Below are positions 1 to 8,509 of a stretch of DNA of 64,000 bases, piece after piece; the first letter of the stretch is position 1, and every line of letters starts with the position of its first letter. The DNA comes from Fructilactobacillus fructivorans (GTDB lineage Bacteria; Bacillota; Bacilli; Lactobacillales; Lactobacillaceae). Made by a program: the position numbers and the translations under genes. Below the pieces are notes generated by a model. That model searched no databases, was not told the DNA's origin, and worked only from the letters and a program-made list of their open reading frames with translations. The stretch is from assembly GCF_001434095.1 (NCBI RefSeq), contig NZ_AZDS01000002.1:124001-188000 (forward strand). Direction: 5' to 3'.

Positions 1-687
1 TTAATTTATCATACGTCTACTAAACTTCTACTTTTGAGTTGGGTAGTTTTGGCAATATCTTTATTATTATTAATTATAAAAGTAATATCTAACAAGAAAA
101 TTAACATCACTGAGAATGTTTATACAGATAGTGCACCATTTAAATTTATATCTTTAAGATTGTTAGTTCTACTTTTGTTTTTAACTGCAATTTCCATTTC
201 TTATGGAACAATAATAAGTTATTTACCAATTTATTTTAGCCATATTCATTTATCAGTAGGTATTTACTATTTCTTATTTTGGCTTTTTTATTCAATAGCT
301 CAGGGATCACACTTTTTGAATTCAAATTGGAAATCTTTAAGCATTATATCTTTAGGAATGATTATTAGTATGGCAATTATTTCTTATAGTCACCAAAGCA
401 TATTATCATATATTAGTGGTATTTTATTTGGATATTTATATGGATCAATTTTTAGAATATATTATTCAATAATGTCAAAAATAAAGAATCCAACTTCAAG
501 GAATAATGGATATGGAATAGTAGGACTGATGTCGTATATTGGAGTTGGTATTTCACAGATATTTATTAGTCCATTTTTAAATTTTCCTATTAATAATATT
601 TTCTTTTTAAGTAGTACATACTTAATTCCATTTTTCATATTGATGCCATTAATACTAGGAAGAAAACAACACGAAAAAACGAAATAA
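1..687 (+). CDS. MFS-type transporter, C-terminal part (cut by window edge)
   Basis: The reading frame is open from the first base of the window to a TAA at 685-687, so the 5' end lies outside; a TTG at 34 is the first internal start-like codon but has no convincing ribosome binding site. The visible part (about 228 residues) has roughly six hydrophobic segments separated by short polar loops, with a basic tail rich in Lys and Arg. This is the look of the C-terminal half of a major facilitator permease. The DNA is much more AT-rich than the genes after 800, which suggests separate ancestry. Substrate is not recognisable. Another polytopic membrane protein family is possible. Confidence 0.6.
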   Translation, partial: LIYHTSTKLLLLSWVVLAISLLLLIIKVISNKKINITENVYTDSAPFKFISLRLLVLLLFLTAISISYGTIISYLPIYFSHIHLSVGIYYFLFWLFYSIAQGSHFLNSNWKSLSIISLGMIISMAIISYSHQSILSYISGILFGYLYGSIFRIYYSIMSKIKNPTSRNNGYGIVGLMSYIGVGISQIFISPFLNFPINNIFFLSSTYLIPFFILMPLILGRKQHEKTK

Positions 688-760
688 CTTCCTTTTAGAA
701 GAAGTAAATAACTGCAAAAAAAATACGTGAAATTTTCCACCAAAATCTAAATTAGGGCAA

Positions 761-796
761 AAAAATAACCTTCAGAATTTTCTGAAGGTTGTTTTT
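761..796. terminator. Bidirectional rho-independent terminator
   Basis: Inverted repeat AACCTTCAGAA (767-777) and TTCTGAAGGTT (780-790) is flanked by an A-run on the left and a T-run on the right, so it can stop transcripts from both the MFS gene and the leftward gene pair at 796-2107. Confidence 0.8.
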
Positions 797-1485
797 TATT
801 GATCCCACTTGGTTACTAACGAATGACCCACGGTCACAATTGGTTGGTAGCTCATGACCTGGTTGGTCTTGGTGTTGTAGAGAACGTCCCCCATTTTGTC
901 GACGTTGTCGCCACCGTTTTGATTGTACTTCGTGGCGTACGTTACGATGACGCGCACCTTCTTAATGGTGGCAGGACTGTTCGGGTTATCGTACATCTGG
1001 AAGCCAACCAACTTACTCTGGATTCCCATACTCTTAACCTTGTCCTTGGTTTTCCGATTTCCCTGTTTGCCAAAGACCTTTTGGTTGTCGGCATAACTGG
1101 GACTAATCAATCCCGCTTCTCTTAAGACTTTGGGACGAGCGAGAAATTGTTCGTCATTGTCGTAGGTGTAAAAGATCTGGAAGAATTCGTTGAGATTCTT
1201 ATACGTCGTGTCCGCACTCTTCTGATTTTGAAGAATACTGCCAGCCTTTTCGTTATCAGTGTTGAGAAGGCGGTCCTTGTAGTTCTTATTTAGTGAATTA
1301 AAACGTTGATTGTACGTTTTCTGGTCGGCCGCTAGCGTTGCTTGATTAGTATTGACCTGAGTGTTGATGGTATCGTTATGGATCATCAAGGTGAAAATGG
1401 CGAGCAGCATAACAACAATGATGATGAACATGATGGCGAGCACGCTGACGTTCCGACTGAGGTGGAACCTTTTGTTTTTAGCCAT
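796..1485 (-). CDS. Membrane-anchored extracytoplasmic protein, unknown function
   Basis: Product of 229 residues with a basic N-terminus, one hydrophobic segment at about residues 12-35, then a polar, Lys/Gln/Asn-rich region with coiled-coil character (about 40-100) and a probably globular C-terminal domain. This is the topology of a type II membrane protein with an external domain. No enzyme motif is recognised. Its start overlaps the end of the upstream gene (1478-2107) by 8 bases, so the two are almost certainly co-translated. The two proteins share architecture (short cytoplasmic tail, one TM, coiled coil, C-terminal domain), suggesting partners or ancient duplicates. Not homologous to anything I can name. 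Confidence 0.8.
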   Translation of the reverse strand: MAKNKRFHLSRNVSVLAIMFIIIVVMLLAIFTLMIHNDTINTQVNTNQATLAADQKTYNQRFNSLNKNYKDRLLNTDNEKAGSILQNQKSADTTYKNLNEFFQIFYTYDNDEQFLARPKVLREAGLISPSYADNQKVFGKQGNRKTKDKVKSMGIQSKLVGFQMYDNPNSPATIKKVRVIVTYATKYNQNGGDNVDKMGDVLYNTKTNQVMSYQPIVTVGHSLVTKWDQ

Positions 1486-2107
1486 TGATTTCCTGACCTC
1501 CTAACGCAACAAACGAGTTGGTAAATGATTGGCCAACGAGCGTGGTCTTGTTCTTCTTAACGCTATAATTGACCACGTAGTTTAAGACGTTGGATTTTTG
1601 CTTCTTTTTGGAAGCGAAGGTAATGGTAATCATGGCGTTGTAAGACTGGGACTGGTTATCGTAGCGGGCGTTATTAACGGAAATATCCCCAATTTTTCGA
1701 TTAGCGTATTGCTTGTTTTTCCCCTTCTTACTTAGAATCATTTTAATTAAGGTCGGATCAAAATGGTTTTTCTTCATTTGTTGACTAGCAGCTTGGCGTT
1801 GCTTGCTCGACTTTGCCGTGTATCCCATCTTCATGGCTTTTTCATAAATCTGATCATTACTCTTCTGAATGGCAGTGATGTTGACACCGGTTTGGTGCTG
1901 TTTCTGAATCTTTTGCGCGGTTTTATTGGCGTTTAACGTATTGGTTTCCTGTTTGACCGTCTTAATCTTAGTCATGAGTTGTTGGTTCTGGACCTTGGCG
2001 TGATGAGTTGAGACCAAGAGACACCCTAATAGAATTGCCAGCACGACGATGGTGCAGGCAGCAACCGTGACAGCGATAAGGTGGAAGTCCCGTTTTTGAT
2101 TGTTCAT
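1478..2107 (-). CDS. Membrane-anchored extracytoplasmic protein, unknown function
   Basis: Product of 209 residues. A short cytoplasmic tail is followed by a TM segment at about residues 10-33, then a Lys/Gln-rich probable coiled coil (about 35-100) and a C-terminal domain ending close to the ING terminus. First gene of a two-gene leftward operon with the protein encoded at 796-1485, which it overlaps by 8 bases. The pair resembles accessory surface proteins in lactobacilli, in that each is a single-pass protein with an external domain. I do not recognise the family, and no catalytic motif is visible. Confidence 0.8.
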   Translation of the reverse strand: MNNQKRDFHLIAVTVAACTIVVLAILLGCLLVSTHHAKVQNQQLMTKIKTVKQETNTLNANKTAQKIQKQHQTGVNITAIQKSNDQIYEKAMKMGYTAKSSKQRQAASQQMKKNHFDPTLIKMILSKKGKNKQYANRKIGDISVNNARYDNQSQSYNAMITITFASKKKQKSNVLNYVVNYSVKKNKTTLVGQSFTNSFVALGGQEING

Positions 2108-2288
2108 AGTTTTCCTCGAATTCTGGTAAATGTAGTTATTTTAATTATAACGGCTTTTATGTTGGGGTGTAAATCAAAATTCCATTAAGTTTAATTGACC
2201 ACCAAATTGTGATGAAATTCTTAAGCAGAATGGTTTCCCTGTGGTTCCGTTCGATGTTAAGTTGTAATTAGTAAAGGAGTGATTAAAA

Positions 2289-2798
2289 ATGGCTAAAGTA
2301 GCTGTATTAGTAACAAATGACGTTGAAGATGTTGAACTAACTTCACCAGTTGATGCCCTAAAGAAGGCTGGTCATGATATTACGATCATCGATCAAAAGG
2401 CTGGCGAAGAAATTACCGGTAAACATGGTCATAAGACCAAGGTTGACGCAGGCATTGCCGACGTAATGCCTGAAAACTTTGATGCCTTGTTAGTTCCCGG
2501 TGGCTTTTCACCCGATCAACTAAGAGGTGATCCACGGTTTGTAAAGTTTGCTAGAAGTTTCTTGTTATCTGACAAGCCAACGTTTGCGATCTGTCACGGT
2601 CCCCAATTGTTCATGCAAACTGGACTCGTTAAGGGTCGCACCATGACCGCTTACAAGACGGTTCAAACTGATATTTACTATGCTGGTGCAATCGTAAAAG
2701 ATGAACCAGTAGTAAAAGATCATAATTTGATCACGAGTCGAACTCCAGATGATTTGGATCAGTTCAACGCTGCCATTGTGGAAGATTTGATTCAATAA
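2289..2798 (+). CDS. DJ-1/PfpI family protein (type 1 glutamine amidotransferase-like)
   Basis: Product of 169 residues, the usual length for PfpI/YhbO proteins. It has the expected flavodoxin-like alternation, an N-terminal acidic segment (Glu13, Glu16), and the nucleophile elbow ICHGPQ with Cys102-His103. Family members are described as proteases, deglycases acting on glyoxal-modified proteins, or general stress chaperones; which applies here cannot be read from sequence. A GGAG ribosome binding site precedes ATG. It is monocistronic, closed by the terminator at 2810-2847 shared with the convergent pyrC. Confidence 0.9.
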   Translation: MAKVAVLVTNDVEDVELTSPVDALKKAGHDITIIDQKAGEEITGKHGHKTKVDAGIADVMPENFDALLVPGGFSPDQLRGDPRFVKFARSFLLSDKPTFAICHGPQLFMQTGLVKGRTMTAYKTVQTDIYYAGAIVKDEPVVKDHNLITSRTPDDLDQFNAAIVEDLIQ

Positions 2799-2809
2799 AA
2801 AGATAGTAA

Positions 2810-2847
2810 AAATGCTTCACGTATTTAATTACGTGAAGCATTTTTTA
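2810..2847. terminator. Bidirectional terminator between PfpI gene and pyrC
   Basis: Stem AATGCTTCACGTA (2811-2823) and TACGTGAAGCATT (2830-2842), with A- and T-runs on either side. Nearly the same stem core (GCTTCACGTA) is used again at 9378-9409. Confidence 0.85.
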
Positions 2848-4122
2848 TTGGTCTTGATAAATCAATTTACCATTCGCAAAGGTCATTAAATTTTGGGCGT
2901 CAACTTGGTCACCAAGAAAGGGTGAGTTATGGCCCTTTGATTTCATGTCTTTAGTGGCAATCTGGTGGGGCGCGTTCAAATCCCAGATGGAAAAGTTAGC
3001 GTGATTGCCGATTTTAATTTCATTTTCGTTTGATAGGTTGAATTTAGCGGTCGGAGCACTACTCATCCACTTCAACAATTGGGAAAGGGTCACTTTCTTA
3101 GTCTTCACTAATTGAGTGTAAAGAAGTGGAAACGCTGTCTCAATCCCAGTGATTCCGAAGGCCGCGTCGTTAAAGGAGTGTCCCTTATCAGCACTGGTGT
3201 GTGGAGCGTGATCGGTCGCAATCATGTCAATGGTGCCGTCGAGTAAGCCAGCTAGTAGTGCCTCACGATCTTTTCTGGTCCGCAGGGGTGGATTCATTTT
3301 ATACATGGGATCGTCAGCTTGGATCATTGAGTCGTCTAGCAGGAGGTGATGGGGCGTTACTTCAGCGGTGACGTTCACACCGTCCGCCTTGGCGCGCCGA
3401 ATCAGTTCAACGCTTCTGGCCGTCGATACGTGACAGACGTGGTAGTGAACGCCCGTTACCCGAGCCAATTCAAGATCACGAGCAAGTTGGCTGGTCTCGG
3501 CTACTTCTGGAGCTCCCTTAAGTCCGAGCTTGTTTGATGCCGAGCCCTCATTCATCACGCCCCCGTTCATTAACGCGTGATCTTCGACGTGTGCCGCAAG
3601 TGGGAGACCGGTTTTTGCGATGGACGTCATGGCGTCGTACATGGTTTTGGCGGTTTGAATGCCAACGCCATCGTTACTAAAAGCGACCGCTCCAGCTTTC
3701 TTCATCCCATCAAAGTCGACCAACTGGTCTCCGTGCTCGTCGTAGGTCACCGGAGCGAACTGTTTCACACTTATCACACCCTGTTCATCATTGTAATTAA
3801 TCATCTGCCTTAACTTGTCAGGAGTGTTGGGCACCGGCGTAACATTCGGCATGGCGCAAACGGTGGTATAGCCGCCGTGGGCGGACGCTTCACTTCCGGT
3901 TTTCACGGTTTCTTTGTCAGTCTGACCAGGGTCTCTGAAGTGAACGTGGACGTCCACTAATCCGGGTAGCACGGTTTGACCACTGACAGCGATGATTTGA
4001 TCAGCTTGAGTTGGGTCAATGTGAGGGCCAATTTGGGCGATGATACCATCGTCTAATAGGATGTCACGAGTTTGAAATTCAGAATTCTGAAAAATCATTC
4101 CGCCTTGAATTAGAGTTTTCAT
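2845..4122 (-). CDS. pyrC: Dihydroorotase
   Basis: Converts N-carbamoyl-L-aspartate to dihydroorotate, step three of UMP synthesis, in the cytosol. Product of 425 residues, typical of the Gram-positive class I enzyme. The metal-binding motif HVHFRDPG is at residues 59-66 (His59, His61), and further signatures include HVCHVST, EVTPHH and ATDHAPHT with the catalytic Asp near residue 305. It sits 2 bases downstream of pyrB in a two-gene leftward operon, so it shares the PyrR attenuator in front of pyrB. carAB, pyrE and pyrF are not in the window. Confidence 0.97.
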   Translation of the reverse strand: MKTLIQGGMIFQNSEFQTRDILLDDGIIAQIGPHIDPTQADQIIAVSGQTVLPGLVDVHVHFRDPGQTDKETVKTGSEASAHGGYTTVCAMPNVTPVPNTPDKLRQMINYNDEQGVISVKQFAPVTYDEHGDQLVDFDGMKKAGAVAFSNDGVGIQTAKTMYDAMTSIAKTGLPLAAHVEDHALMNGGVMNEGSASNKLGLKGAPEVAETSQLARDLELARVTGVHYHVCHVSTARSVELIRRAKADGVNVTAEVTPHHLLLDDSMIQADDPMYKMNPPLRTRKDREALLAGLLDGTIDMIATDHAPHTSADKGHSFNDAAFGITGIETAFPLLYTQLVKTKKVTLSQLLKWMSSAPTAKFNLSNENEIKIGNHANFSIWDLNAPHQIATKDMKSKGHNSPFLGDQVDAQNLMTFANGKLIYQDQ

Positions 4123-4124
4123 GG

Positions 4125-5069
4125 TTAGTCAATTCCCTCAATCTCGGCCTTGTTCACGATGCCCTTGTTGACCAATACGTCGGTTAAAATGGCCATCCGC
4201 ATGTACATCCCGTTCGTCATCTGTTTGAAGATGCGGGACTTGTCGGCCTCAACGAGGTCAGAATCAATCTCAATCCCACGATTTACCGGAGCTGGGTGCA
4301 TGATGATCGCGTGGTCCTTCATGGTGTGGTAACGATCCTTGGTCAGCCCAAACTGTTCGTGGTAACTGGCGGCGTCAAAATCCGCGAGTTCCTGTCCGAG
4401 ACGTTCCTTCTGTACCCTTAGTAACATCACAATGTCAGAGTTTTTGGCAAGCTCATCAACCGTTAAACGTTGACCATAATCTTCAAACTTTTGATCGTAC
4501 CACTGGTCAGGACCGGCAAATGAGACGTGCGCACCTAGTTTAGTTAGGAGTTCCATGTTGGAGCGAGCAACCCGAGAGTGGTTTAGATCGCCAATGATCC
4601 CAACGTTTAAATCCCTGAAGGTGCCGAATTCCTGATAGATCGTCATCATGTCTAGTAGTGATTGGGATGGATGTTGGCCACTACCGTCGCCACCGTTTAC
4701 AACGCTAATTTTTAGATTTTCATCCAGTAATTTTTGGTAGTACTCGTTTTCGGGATGGCGAATAACCGCGATGTCAACGCCAATCGCCTGTAGGGTCTTG
4801 ATTGTGTCGGCCAGAGTTTCACCCTTGGTGATCGAACTGGAACCGGCGTTAAACTGCAGGACTTGGATTCCGAGGCGGCGTTCTGCCATTTCAAAGCTGG
4901 TGTGGGTTCGGGTGCTATTTTCAAAGAAGAGGTTCATCGCGTAGGTGGGACGATTAAGGTTAACGTTCTTTCCGCGTTGAAATAATTGGGCTAGTTTGAT
5001 TTTATGTAGGACCTGATCTTCGTCCATGTCGGCTACCGTCACTAGGTCATGCTTGTAAGAATCTGTCAT
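4125..5069 (-). CDS. pyrB: Aspartate carbamoyltransferase, catalytic chain
   Basis: Condenses carbamoyl phosphate with aspartate, the committed step of pyrimidine synthesis. Product of 314 residues, normal length. The carbamoyl-phosphate site [12 protein letters not shown] is at 49-60 (STRT 52-55), HPSQ at 133-136, and MHPAPVNRG near the C-terminus. A GGAGG box lies six bases before ATG. There is no pyrI regulatory subunit gene, as is normal for Firmicutes. First gene of pyrBC, preceded by a promoter at 5218-5246 and a PyrR-type attenuator at 5105-5197. The divergent neighbour pyrD has its own attenuator, so both halves of the pathway present here should respond to UMP. Confidence 0.97.
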   Translation of the reverse strand: MTDSYKHDLVTVADMDEDQVLHKIKLAQLFQRGKNVNLNRPTYAMNLFFENSTRTHTSFEMAERRLGIQVLQFNAGSSSITKGETLADTIKTLQAIGVDIAVIRHPENEYYQKLLDENLKISVVNGGDGSGQHPSQSLLDMMTIYQEFGTFRDLNVGIIGDLNHSRVARSNMELLTKLGAHVSFAGPDQWYDQKFEDYGQRLTVDELAKNSDIVMLLRVQKERLGQELADFDAASYHEQFGLTKDRYHTMKDHAIIMHPAPVNRGIEIDSDLVEADKSRIFKQMTNGMYMRMAILTDVLVNKGIVNKAEIEGID

Positions 5070-5104
5070 TTTATCCTCCTTGATTTCGATTCGTTCGATT
5101 CAGC

Positions 5105-5197
5105 GCATAAATAAAGGGCCTACTACCAATTAACGTAGTACGCCCATTTCTTGACATCCCAGTTAACTTCCCCATCTCTCTGGATCGGATTAAAGTA
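5105..5197 (-). promoter_or_regulatory. PyrR-type transcription attenuator of pyrBC
   Basis: Read on the minus strand, the pyrBC leader holds a hairpin (5165-5197) whose loop carries ATCCAGAGAGAT, matching the known PyrR-binding signature centred on CCAGAGAG. Next comes a terminator with stem GGGCGTACTAC and GTAGTAGGCCC (5116-5145) followed by TTTATTTAT. The 5' strand GGCTACT (5194-5200) can pair with AGTAGGCC of the terminator with one bulge, giving an antiterminator. In the established model, UMP-bound PyrR stabilises the first hairpin and lets the terminator form. Confidence 0.85.
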
Positions 5198-5217
5198 GCC
5201 TCTATTTATTGATAAAC

Positions 5218-5246
5218 ACTCTAACTAAATTAATGCTGAAAGTCAA
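5218..5246 (-). promoter_or_regulatory. pyrB promoter
   Basis: On the minus strand TTGACT (5241-5246) and TAGAGT (5218-5223) are separated by 17 bases, a good vegetative sigma promoter. It lies just upstream of the PyrR-binding hairpin. Confidence 0.7.
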
Positions 5247-5273
5247 CTGCAATTTGGAGGTAAGGTGTCTTAG

Positions 5274-5303
5274 TTGACAACGACGGTCCCATCCCGTTAT
5301 GAT
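5274..5303 (+). promoter_or_regulatory. pyrD promoter
   Basis: TTGACA (5274-5279) and TATGAT (5298-5303) with an 18-base spacer, close to consensus. Its -35 box is about 28 bases from the -35 box of the divergent pyrB promoter. Confidence 0.75.
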
Positions 5304-5313
5304 AATAACAATT

Positions 5314-5432
5314 AATCTTTAATTGGTTCAGAGAAGCCAAAAGATTATCTATCTTAACTAAATAAATCGCAGCCACAGTTATGACTTATGGGAACTTCTC
5401 TGAATGCCCTAGTCGTAGTTGTGGCTTTTTTA
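5314..5432 (+). promoter_or_regulatory. PyrR-type transcription attenuator of pyrD
   Basis: The first hairpin is AATCTTT (5314-5320) with AAAGATT (5340-5346), with inner arms TTGG and CCAA and the loop TCAGAGAAGCC matching the PyrR-binding signature. The terminator stem is 5371-5386 with 5411-5426, followed by a T-run. The segment TTCAGAGAA (5327-5335) is the exact complement of TTCTCTGAA (5396-5404), which lies between the terminator arms. Antiterminator and terminator/PyrR hairpins are therefore mutually exclusive. This structure also rules out translation starts upstream of 5432. Confidence 0.85.
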
Positions 5433-5452
5433 TACCAAAGGAGTTATCGACC

Positions 5453-6394
5453 ATGAATCATATTTCGATTTCGGCACGGATTGGCAACGAAACGTTTGAA
5501 CATCCCTTTGTCAACGCGGCGGGTGTCTTTGATGAAACGGCTCAAGAAATGAACCAAATTTTAAACTCCGAAGCCGGTGGGGTCACCACCAAGAGCGCTA
5601 CCTTGAAACCGCGGACGGGCAATCCCAAGCCACGGTACGCGAATACAGAGCTTGGCAGTATCAACTCCATGGGACTGCCGAATCAGGGCCTTACATACTA
5701 TCTCGATTACATCGAGCATAACCAGATTGATAAACCAATCGGCCTTTCCATCTCGGGAACATCCCTTGGTGATAACATTGCGGCTTTAAAGGAGATCCAA
5801 AAAAGTGATTTTAACGGCCTCTGTGAGCTGAATTTATCGTGTCCCAATGTGGTTGGTAAACCGCAAATCGGTTACGACTTTGCGGCGATTGCGGCTGCCA
5901 TGAAAGCGGTTTTCAGTTTTTATACCAAGCCACTTGGATTAAAACTTCCGCCATACTTCGACCTGCAGCAGTACGACGCCGTCAGCGAGATTTTAAACCA
6001 GTATCCTTTGACCTACATCAACACGATTAACAGCGTTGGCAACGGCCTCGTGGTTGACGTTGATACCGAGTCCGCTGTCATCAAACCCAAGGGTGGTTTT
6101 GGCGGCATCGGTGGTACTTACGTGAAGCCGATTGCTTTGGCCAACGTGCGGGCATTTCGACAACGATTGAATCCTGACATTAAAATCATCGGAACCGGTG
6201 GTGTTAGCACTGGAAAGGATGCCTTTGAACTTATTTTGTGTGGTGCTGACATTGTGGAAGTGGGGACAGCACTTCAAAGGGAAGGACCCGATATTTTTGC
6301 GCGGTTAGATTTCGAACTAACAAACTTAATGATTCACAAAGGATATCACCAATTATCTGATTTTCGTGGTAAACTTAGGGACAATCAAGACTAA
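5453..6394 (+). CDS. pyrD: Dihydroorotate dehydrogenase, class 1A (fumarate-type)
   Basis: Oxidises dihydroorotate to orotate using FMN. Product of 313 residues. The segment [17 protein letters not shown] near residue 130 carries the active-site Cys and is characteristic of the homodimeric class 1A enzyme that uses fumarate and needs no PyrK partner or quinone. Start ATG 5453 follows AAAGGAG; a longer frame from 5381 would begin inside the attenuator terminator and is rejected. Expression should be controlled by PyrR attenuation at 5314-5432. arcA begins 29 bases after the stop, with no terminator between, so they are probably co-transcribed. Confidence 0.95.
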   Translation: MNHISISARIGNETFEHPFVNAAGVFDETAQEMNQILNSEAGGVTTKSATLKPRTGNPKPRYANTELGSINSMGLPNQGLTYYLDYIEHNQIDKPIGLSISGTSLGDNIAALKEIQKSDFNGLCELNLSCPNVVGKPQIGYDFAAIAAAMKAVFSFYTKPLGLKLPPYFDLQQYDAVSEILNQYPLTYINTINSVGNGLVVDVDTESAVIKPKGGFGGIGGTYVKPIALANVRAFRQRLNPDIKIIGTGGVSTGKDAFELILCGADIVEVGTALQREGPDIFARLDFELTNLMIHKGYHQLSDFRGKLRDNQD

Positions 6395-6423
6395 CAACAG
6401 CGTCACTTGAAGGGGAAGGTACT

Positions 6424-7656
6424 ATGAAATCTGCGATTGAAGTAAACTCAGAGATTGGCCGATTGAAATCGGTATTGTTGCACAGACCCGGAAAAGAAAT
6501 TGAGAACATCACACCAGCCACGATGAAGCGCATGCTGTTTGACGACGTTCCGTTTCAAAAGATTGCTGACGAAGAGCACGACTACTTCGCGCATCTTCTG
6601 CGTGATCAAGGAGTGGAGACGGTCTACATTGAGGATTTGTTGGAGGACGTTTTACAGGATGACGAAGTTCGAGACGACTTTCTAACCACCTATTTGGCCG
6701 AACACTACTACACCGGTAAATCGGCGGAAGACATCAAGAAATACTTCGAGACCCTCTCGATTCACGAACTCGTTTCTACGATTTACGCTGGCCTGAGACG
6801 TGATAAGATTCACTTTGAACATCCAAGTTTACACGAAGTCGCAGGACCAGATGCGGAAACGCCATTCTTGTTGGATCCGTTACCGAATGCGTACTTTACG
6901 CGGGATCCGCAGGCGTCCATGGGATCGGGTTTGACGATCAACCGGATGACCTTTGAGGCCCGACGTCCAGAATCGCTGATTACCGAGTACGTGATGAAGT
7001 ACCATCCCCGTTTTGCTGGAAAAATTGACGTGTGGCTTGATCGCTATAATGACGCTCGGATTGAGGGTGGGGATGAACTGGTTTTAAACGACCACGTGGT
7101 TGCCATCGGTTGCTCACAAAGAACCTCAACCCGCTCCATTGAAAAGTTAGCTCATAGGCTATTTGATGATTCCGACTCTCATTTTGACACTATCGTGGCG
7201 GTTGAGATTCCACATAACCACGCAATGATGCATTTGGATACGGTCTTTACCATGGTGAACTACGACCAGTTCACGGTTTTCCCGGGGATTATGCATGGTG
7301 GCAAGATGAACATTAACATCCTGCATCCGGGAAATGACCACACCATTAAAATGGAACATCGGACCAGTCTTCCCGCTACCTTAAAGGAGGTTCTGGGACT
7401 TTCTGAAATTGATCTGATGGAGACCGGGAACGGCGATCCGGTGGCCGCCCCGCGAGAACAATGGAACGATGGCTCAAATAACTTGGCCATTGCGCCCGGC
7501 GAGGTAGTTACCTACGACCGGAACTACGTTTCCATCAAGGTCATGAGGGAACATGGCATCAAGGTTCACGAGATTTTCTCATCTGAATTGTCCCGTGGGC
7601 GAGGCGGTGCGCGCTGCATGTCACAACCCATCGTGAGGGAACCATTAAATAATTAA
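6424..7656 (+). CDS. arcA: Arginine deiminase
   Basis: Hydrolyses arginine to citrulline and ammonia. Product of 410 residues, standard length. Visible signatures are [10 protein letters not shown] (about residue 160), HLDTVFTM (His near 270) and the C-terminal catalytic Cys398 in [23 protein letters not shown] ribosome binding site precedes ATG. arcB, arcC and arcD do not follow; the gene instead sits 29 bases behind pyrD, inside a pyrimidine locus. Citrulline could feed ornithine transcarbamylase elsewhere to give carbamoyl phosphate for PyrB, or ammonia could serve acid resistance. The activity is certain by family; the physiological link to pyrimidines is inference. Confidence 0.96.
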   Translation: MKSAIEVNSEIGRLKSVLLHRPGKEIENITPATMKRMLFDDVPFQKIADEEHDYFAHLLRDQGVETVYIEDLLEDVLQDDEVRDDFLTTYLAEHYYTGKSAEDIKKYFETLSIHELVSTIYAGLRRDKIHFEHPSLHEVAGPDAETPFLLDPLPNAYFTRDPQASMGSGLTINRMTFEARRPESLITEYVMKYHPRFAGKIDVWLDRYNDARIEGGDELVLNDHVVAIGCSQRTSTRSIEKLAHRLFDDSDSHFDTIVAVEIPHNHAMMHLDTVFTMVNYDQFTVFPGIMHGGKMNINILHPGNDHTIKMEHRTSLPATLKEVLGLSEIDLMETGNGDPVAAPREQWNDGSNNLAIAPGEVVTYDRNYVSIKVMREHGIKVHEIFSSELSRGRGGARCMSQPIVREPLNN

Positions 7657-7680
7657 AAATCACTTTTTTAAGTTTGAACC

Positions 7681-7803
7681 TTAAATTGCGTTTGAAATTT
7701 CACCAATTGGACCGGGAATTAACAGTACTAACGCCATGCAGACGAGTAGTACAATTACAAGTACAACAGCAATCCCAATTATAATTTTTGTTGACTTGGG
7801 CAT
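7681..7803 (-). CDS. Small single-pass membrane protein (40 residues)
   Basis: A strong ribosome binding site (AGGAGG, 6 bases from ATG at 7803) precedes a 40-codon frame. The product has a basic start (MPKSTK), one hydrophobic helix at about residues 7-29, and the ending PGPIGEISNAI. It starts 9 bases after the stop of the upstream gene at 7813-8388, so it looks like the second gene of that operon. Too short for family assignment; the ideal translation signal and clear TM helix make it likely to be real. Confidence 0.65.
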   Translation of the reverse strand: MPKSTKIIIGIAVVLVIVLLVCMALVLLIPGPIGEISNAI

Positions 7804-7812
7804 AATTTCCTC

Positions 7813-8388
7813 CTAATCATTTTTGATTAGATCAGTCAAAAGGATGAGCTCCCATGAATTAAAACACACAATCTCAATCTTTTTGAGTTTGATCTTGTGT
7901 TCCTCATTTAAGATGGGGTCAAACGGATCGTCAACGGCTCGTGAGATCAACGAAAATTGACCTGGCTTTCGATGTTTCATGGAGCCAATGCGATCCTTTT
8001 TCTTATTTTTCTTGTTAATCGTGACAACTTCAAAATTGACTTCACTTTGTGAAAGATAATCGAGGACTTCTTGAAGTGGTTCTTTAAAGGGAAGATCTTC
8101 GATGATTTTAATTTGTGGTGTGTCTTTGAGCCCATATTCGGTTGCAAGTGTGCGATATTCAATCATTTGTTTCAGGTAAGGGGTTCCCGTGTTAAAGACG
8201 GGAACTTCCTTGGTTAAATCGATTAACTCGTAGTTATCGAGCCGGCCTTCTGTGTCAATGGTTCTCATCAACGCGTACTGGTCGTTGTGCTTTAAAACGT
8301 AGCCAACGTCGAATTTGCTTTTGCGTTCATTTTCAAAGTATTCCACCATGGTGGTGGGTTTTAGTTCATCAATATCAATGTCTTCCAT
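7813..8388 (-). CDS. Conserved hypothetical cytoplasmic protein
   Basis: Product of 191 residues starting MEDIDIDELKPTTM, with an ideal AGGAGGTGAG site 5-6 bases upstream of ATG 8388. A longer frame reaching 8529 would overlap the divergent gene at 8510 and its promoter and is rejected. The protein is charged, soluble and without TM segments. Its middle contains a basic patch (KKNKKKDR near residue 130) and its last third looks like a beta-rich domain ending in a leucine-rich strand. No known domain recognised. It is followed immediately by the 40-residue membrane protein at 7681-7803. Confidence 0.8.
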   Translation of the reverse strand: MEDIDIDELKPTTMVEYFENERKSKFDVGYVLKHNDQYALMRTIDTEGRLDNYELIDLTKEVPVFNTGTPYLKQMIEYRTLATEYGLKDTPQIKIIEDLPFKEPLQEVLDYLSQSEVNFEVVTINKKNKKKDRIGSMKHRKPGQFSLISRAVDDPFDPILNEEHKIKLKKIEIVCFNSWELILLTDLIKND

Positions 8389-8509
8389 GTTCTCACCTCC
8401 TGGGCTCAAATTCATCATACCGAAACGCTCATGATAGTACAAACATTTAGAAAAACCAGCTAAAATGGGTGTAAAATACAGATAATAAAAACTAATAAAG
8501 AGGTAGTAC

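Noticed and set aside
5381-5452. Longer N-terminus for pyrD starting at 5381
   Set aside because: The added codons lie in the attenuator terminator, have no ribosome binding site and are absent from the class 1A family; ATG 5453 has AAAGGAG.
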